Shown here: in pieces, positions 63,845 to 64,000 of the stretch
Position numbering within the stretch: the stretch's first letter is position 1
Layout of the letters: every line of letters starts with the position of its first letter
Source: an uncultured Acetatifactor sp.
GTDB lineage: Bacteria > Bacillota > Clostridia > Lachnospirales > Lachnospiraceae
Length of the DNA stretch: 64,000 bases
Direction: 5' to 3'
NCBI GenBank assembly: GCA_947627115.1
Contig: CANQUQ010000002.1
Coordinates: forward strand, 202,276-266,275
The notes under the pieces: model-generated
The model's database searches: none
What the model saw: the letters and a program-made list of their open reading frames with translations, nothing else
What the model was told of the DNA's origin: nothing
Translations under genes and position numbers: made by a program

Positions 63845-64000
63845 TTAAATACAAAACGCAGCGTAGAGAGGAACCGTCTTTTTTCCGTCCTCAAAGCCGA
63901 AGTTTTTCGCAGAGAGTTTGATGGCATAAGCGGGCTTGTAGGTATCCATATATACCTTTAAGCTCTTGGCTTTTGTATTGTCGGCAGACTTGACCTCAAT
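63845..64000 (-). CDS. C-terminus of an AAA ATPase with DUF4143 domain (partial)
   Basis: Only the last 51 codons are inside the window. The end IEVKSADNTKAKSLKVYM...YAIKLSAKNFGF...VPLYAAFCI is the typical C-terminus of ATP-binding proteins with an AAA domain and DUF4143, which have a PD-(D/E)XK-like tail (the IEVK motif). The function of that family is unknown. It converges on the SpoIID-like gene. Confidence 0.75.
   Translation of the reverse strand: MEVKSADNTKAKSLKVYMDTYKPAYAIKLSAKNFGFEDGKKTVPLYAAFCI

Overview
The window looks like chromosome of a spore-forming-type Clostridium relative, most likely family Lachnospiraceae. The evidence is a SCIFF (six-cysteine) peptide with its radical SAM maturase, a TIGR04086 membrane protein, HemZ, a fused SecDF, a DUF5716/DUF5717 cluster, strong AGGAGG-type ribosome sites and mid-50s % GC by eye (not computed). 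Almost every gene is on the minus strand. I found no rRNA, tRNA, CRISPR array or complete mobile element.

Layout, left to right. 0-9.7 kb: a partial ABC ATPase, two zinc-ribbon membrane proteins, SecDF, and the SCIFF peptide with its maturase. 9.8-17.2 kb: a CorC-type CBS membrane protein, a Na/Pi cotransporter, pstSCAB and a small amidase, forming a phosphate-uptake block. 17.4-23.1 kb: two small hypothetical genes, then a phosphopantetheinyl transferase translationally coupled to a heterodimeric ABC exporter. 23.2-26.4 kb: hisS-aspS. 26.5-32.6 kb: beta-mannosidase, a mannose isomerase-like enzyme and a PfkB sugar kinase, which together read as beta-mannoside to mannose to fructose to fructose-6-phosphate, plus a UlaG-type hydrolase and a PPOX-fold protein.

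32.7-36.9 kb is an accessory island that differs from its surroundings. It holds a chimeric, broken ECF sigma gene, a strikingly AT-rich membrane-protein gene, a truncated Rpn-type nuclease gene, and an intact overlapping four-gene cassette (small PRG-motif protein, DUF3990, a 79-residue protein, DUF3791) behind a near-consensus promoter carrying an inverted repeat. 36.9-43.2 kb is the housekeeping run SEC-C protein, CBS protein, apt, rel, MBL hydrolase, hemZ. 43.3-53.1 kb holds a candidate terminated small RNA, purA, a secreted beta-helix lipoprotein, a PurF paralogue without its catalytic cysteine, purB, the true purF and purC. 53.1-60.1 kb is a four-gene operon of uncharacterised proteins (DUF5717 giant protein, DUF5716 actin/Hsp70-like protein, a Cys-rich helical protein, a coiled-coil membrane protein). 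60.2-64 kb holds a YtrA-type GntR/ABC operon, a SpoIID-like/peptidoglycan-binding protein and the end of a DUF4143-type ATPase gene.

The best candidates for undescribed biology are the DUF5717/DUF5716 operon, the DUF3990/DUF3791 cassette, the cysteine-less PurF paralogue and the PPTase-exporter unit. Short tandem repeats (17, 17-18, 45 and 63 bp units) recur in and between genes. Start codons were moved from the longest reading frame wherever a ribosome site or family alignment argued for it; each case is noted.
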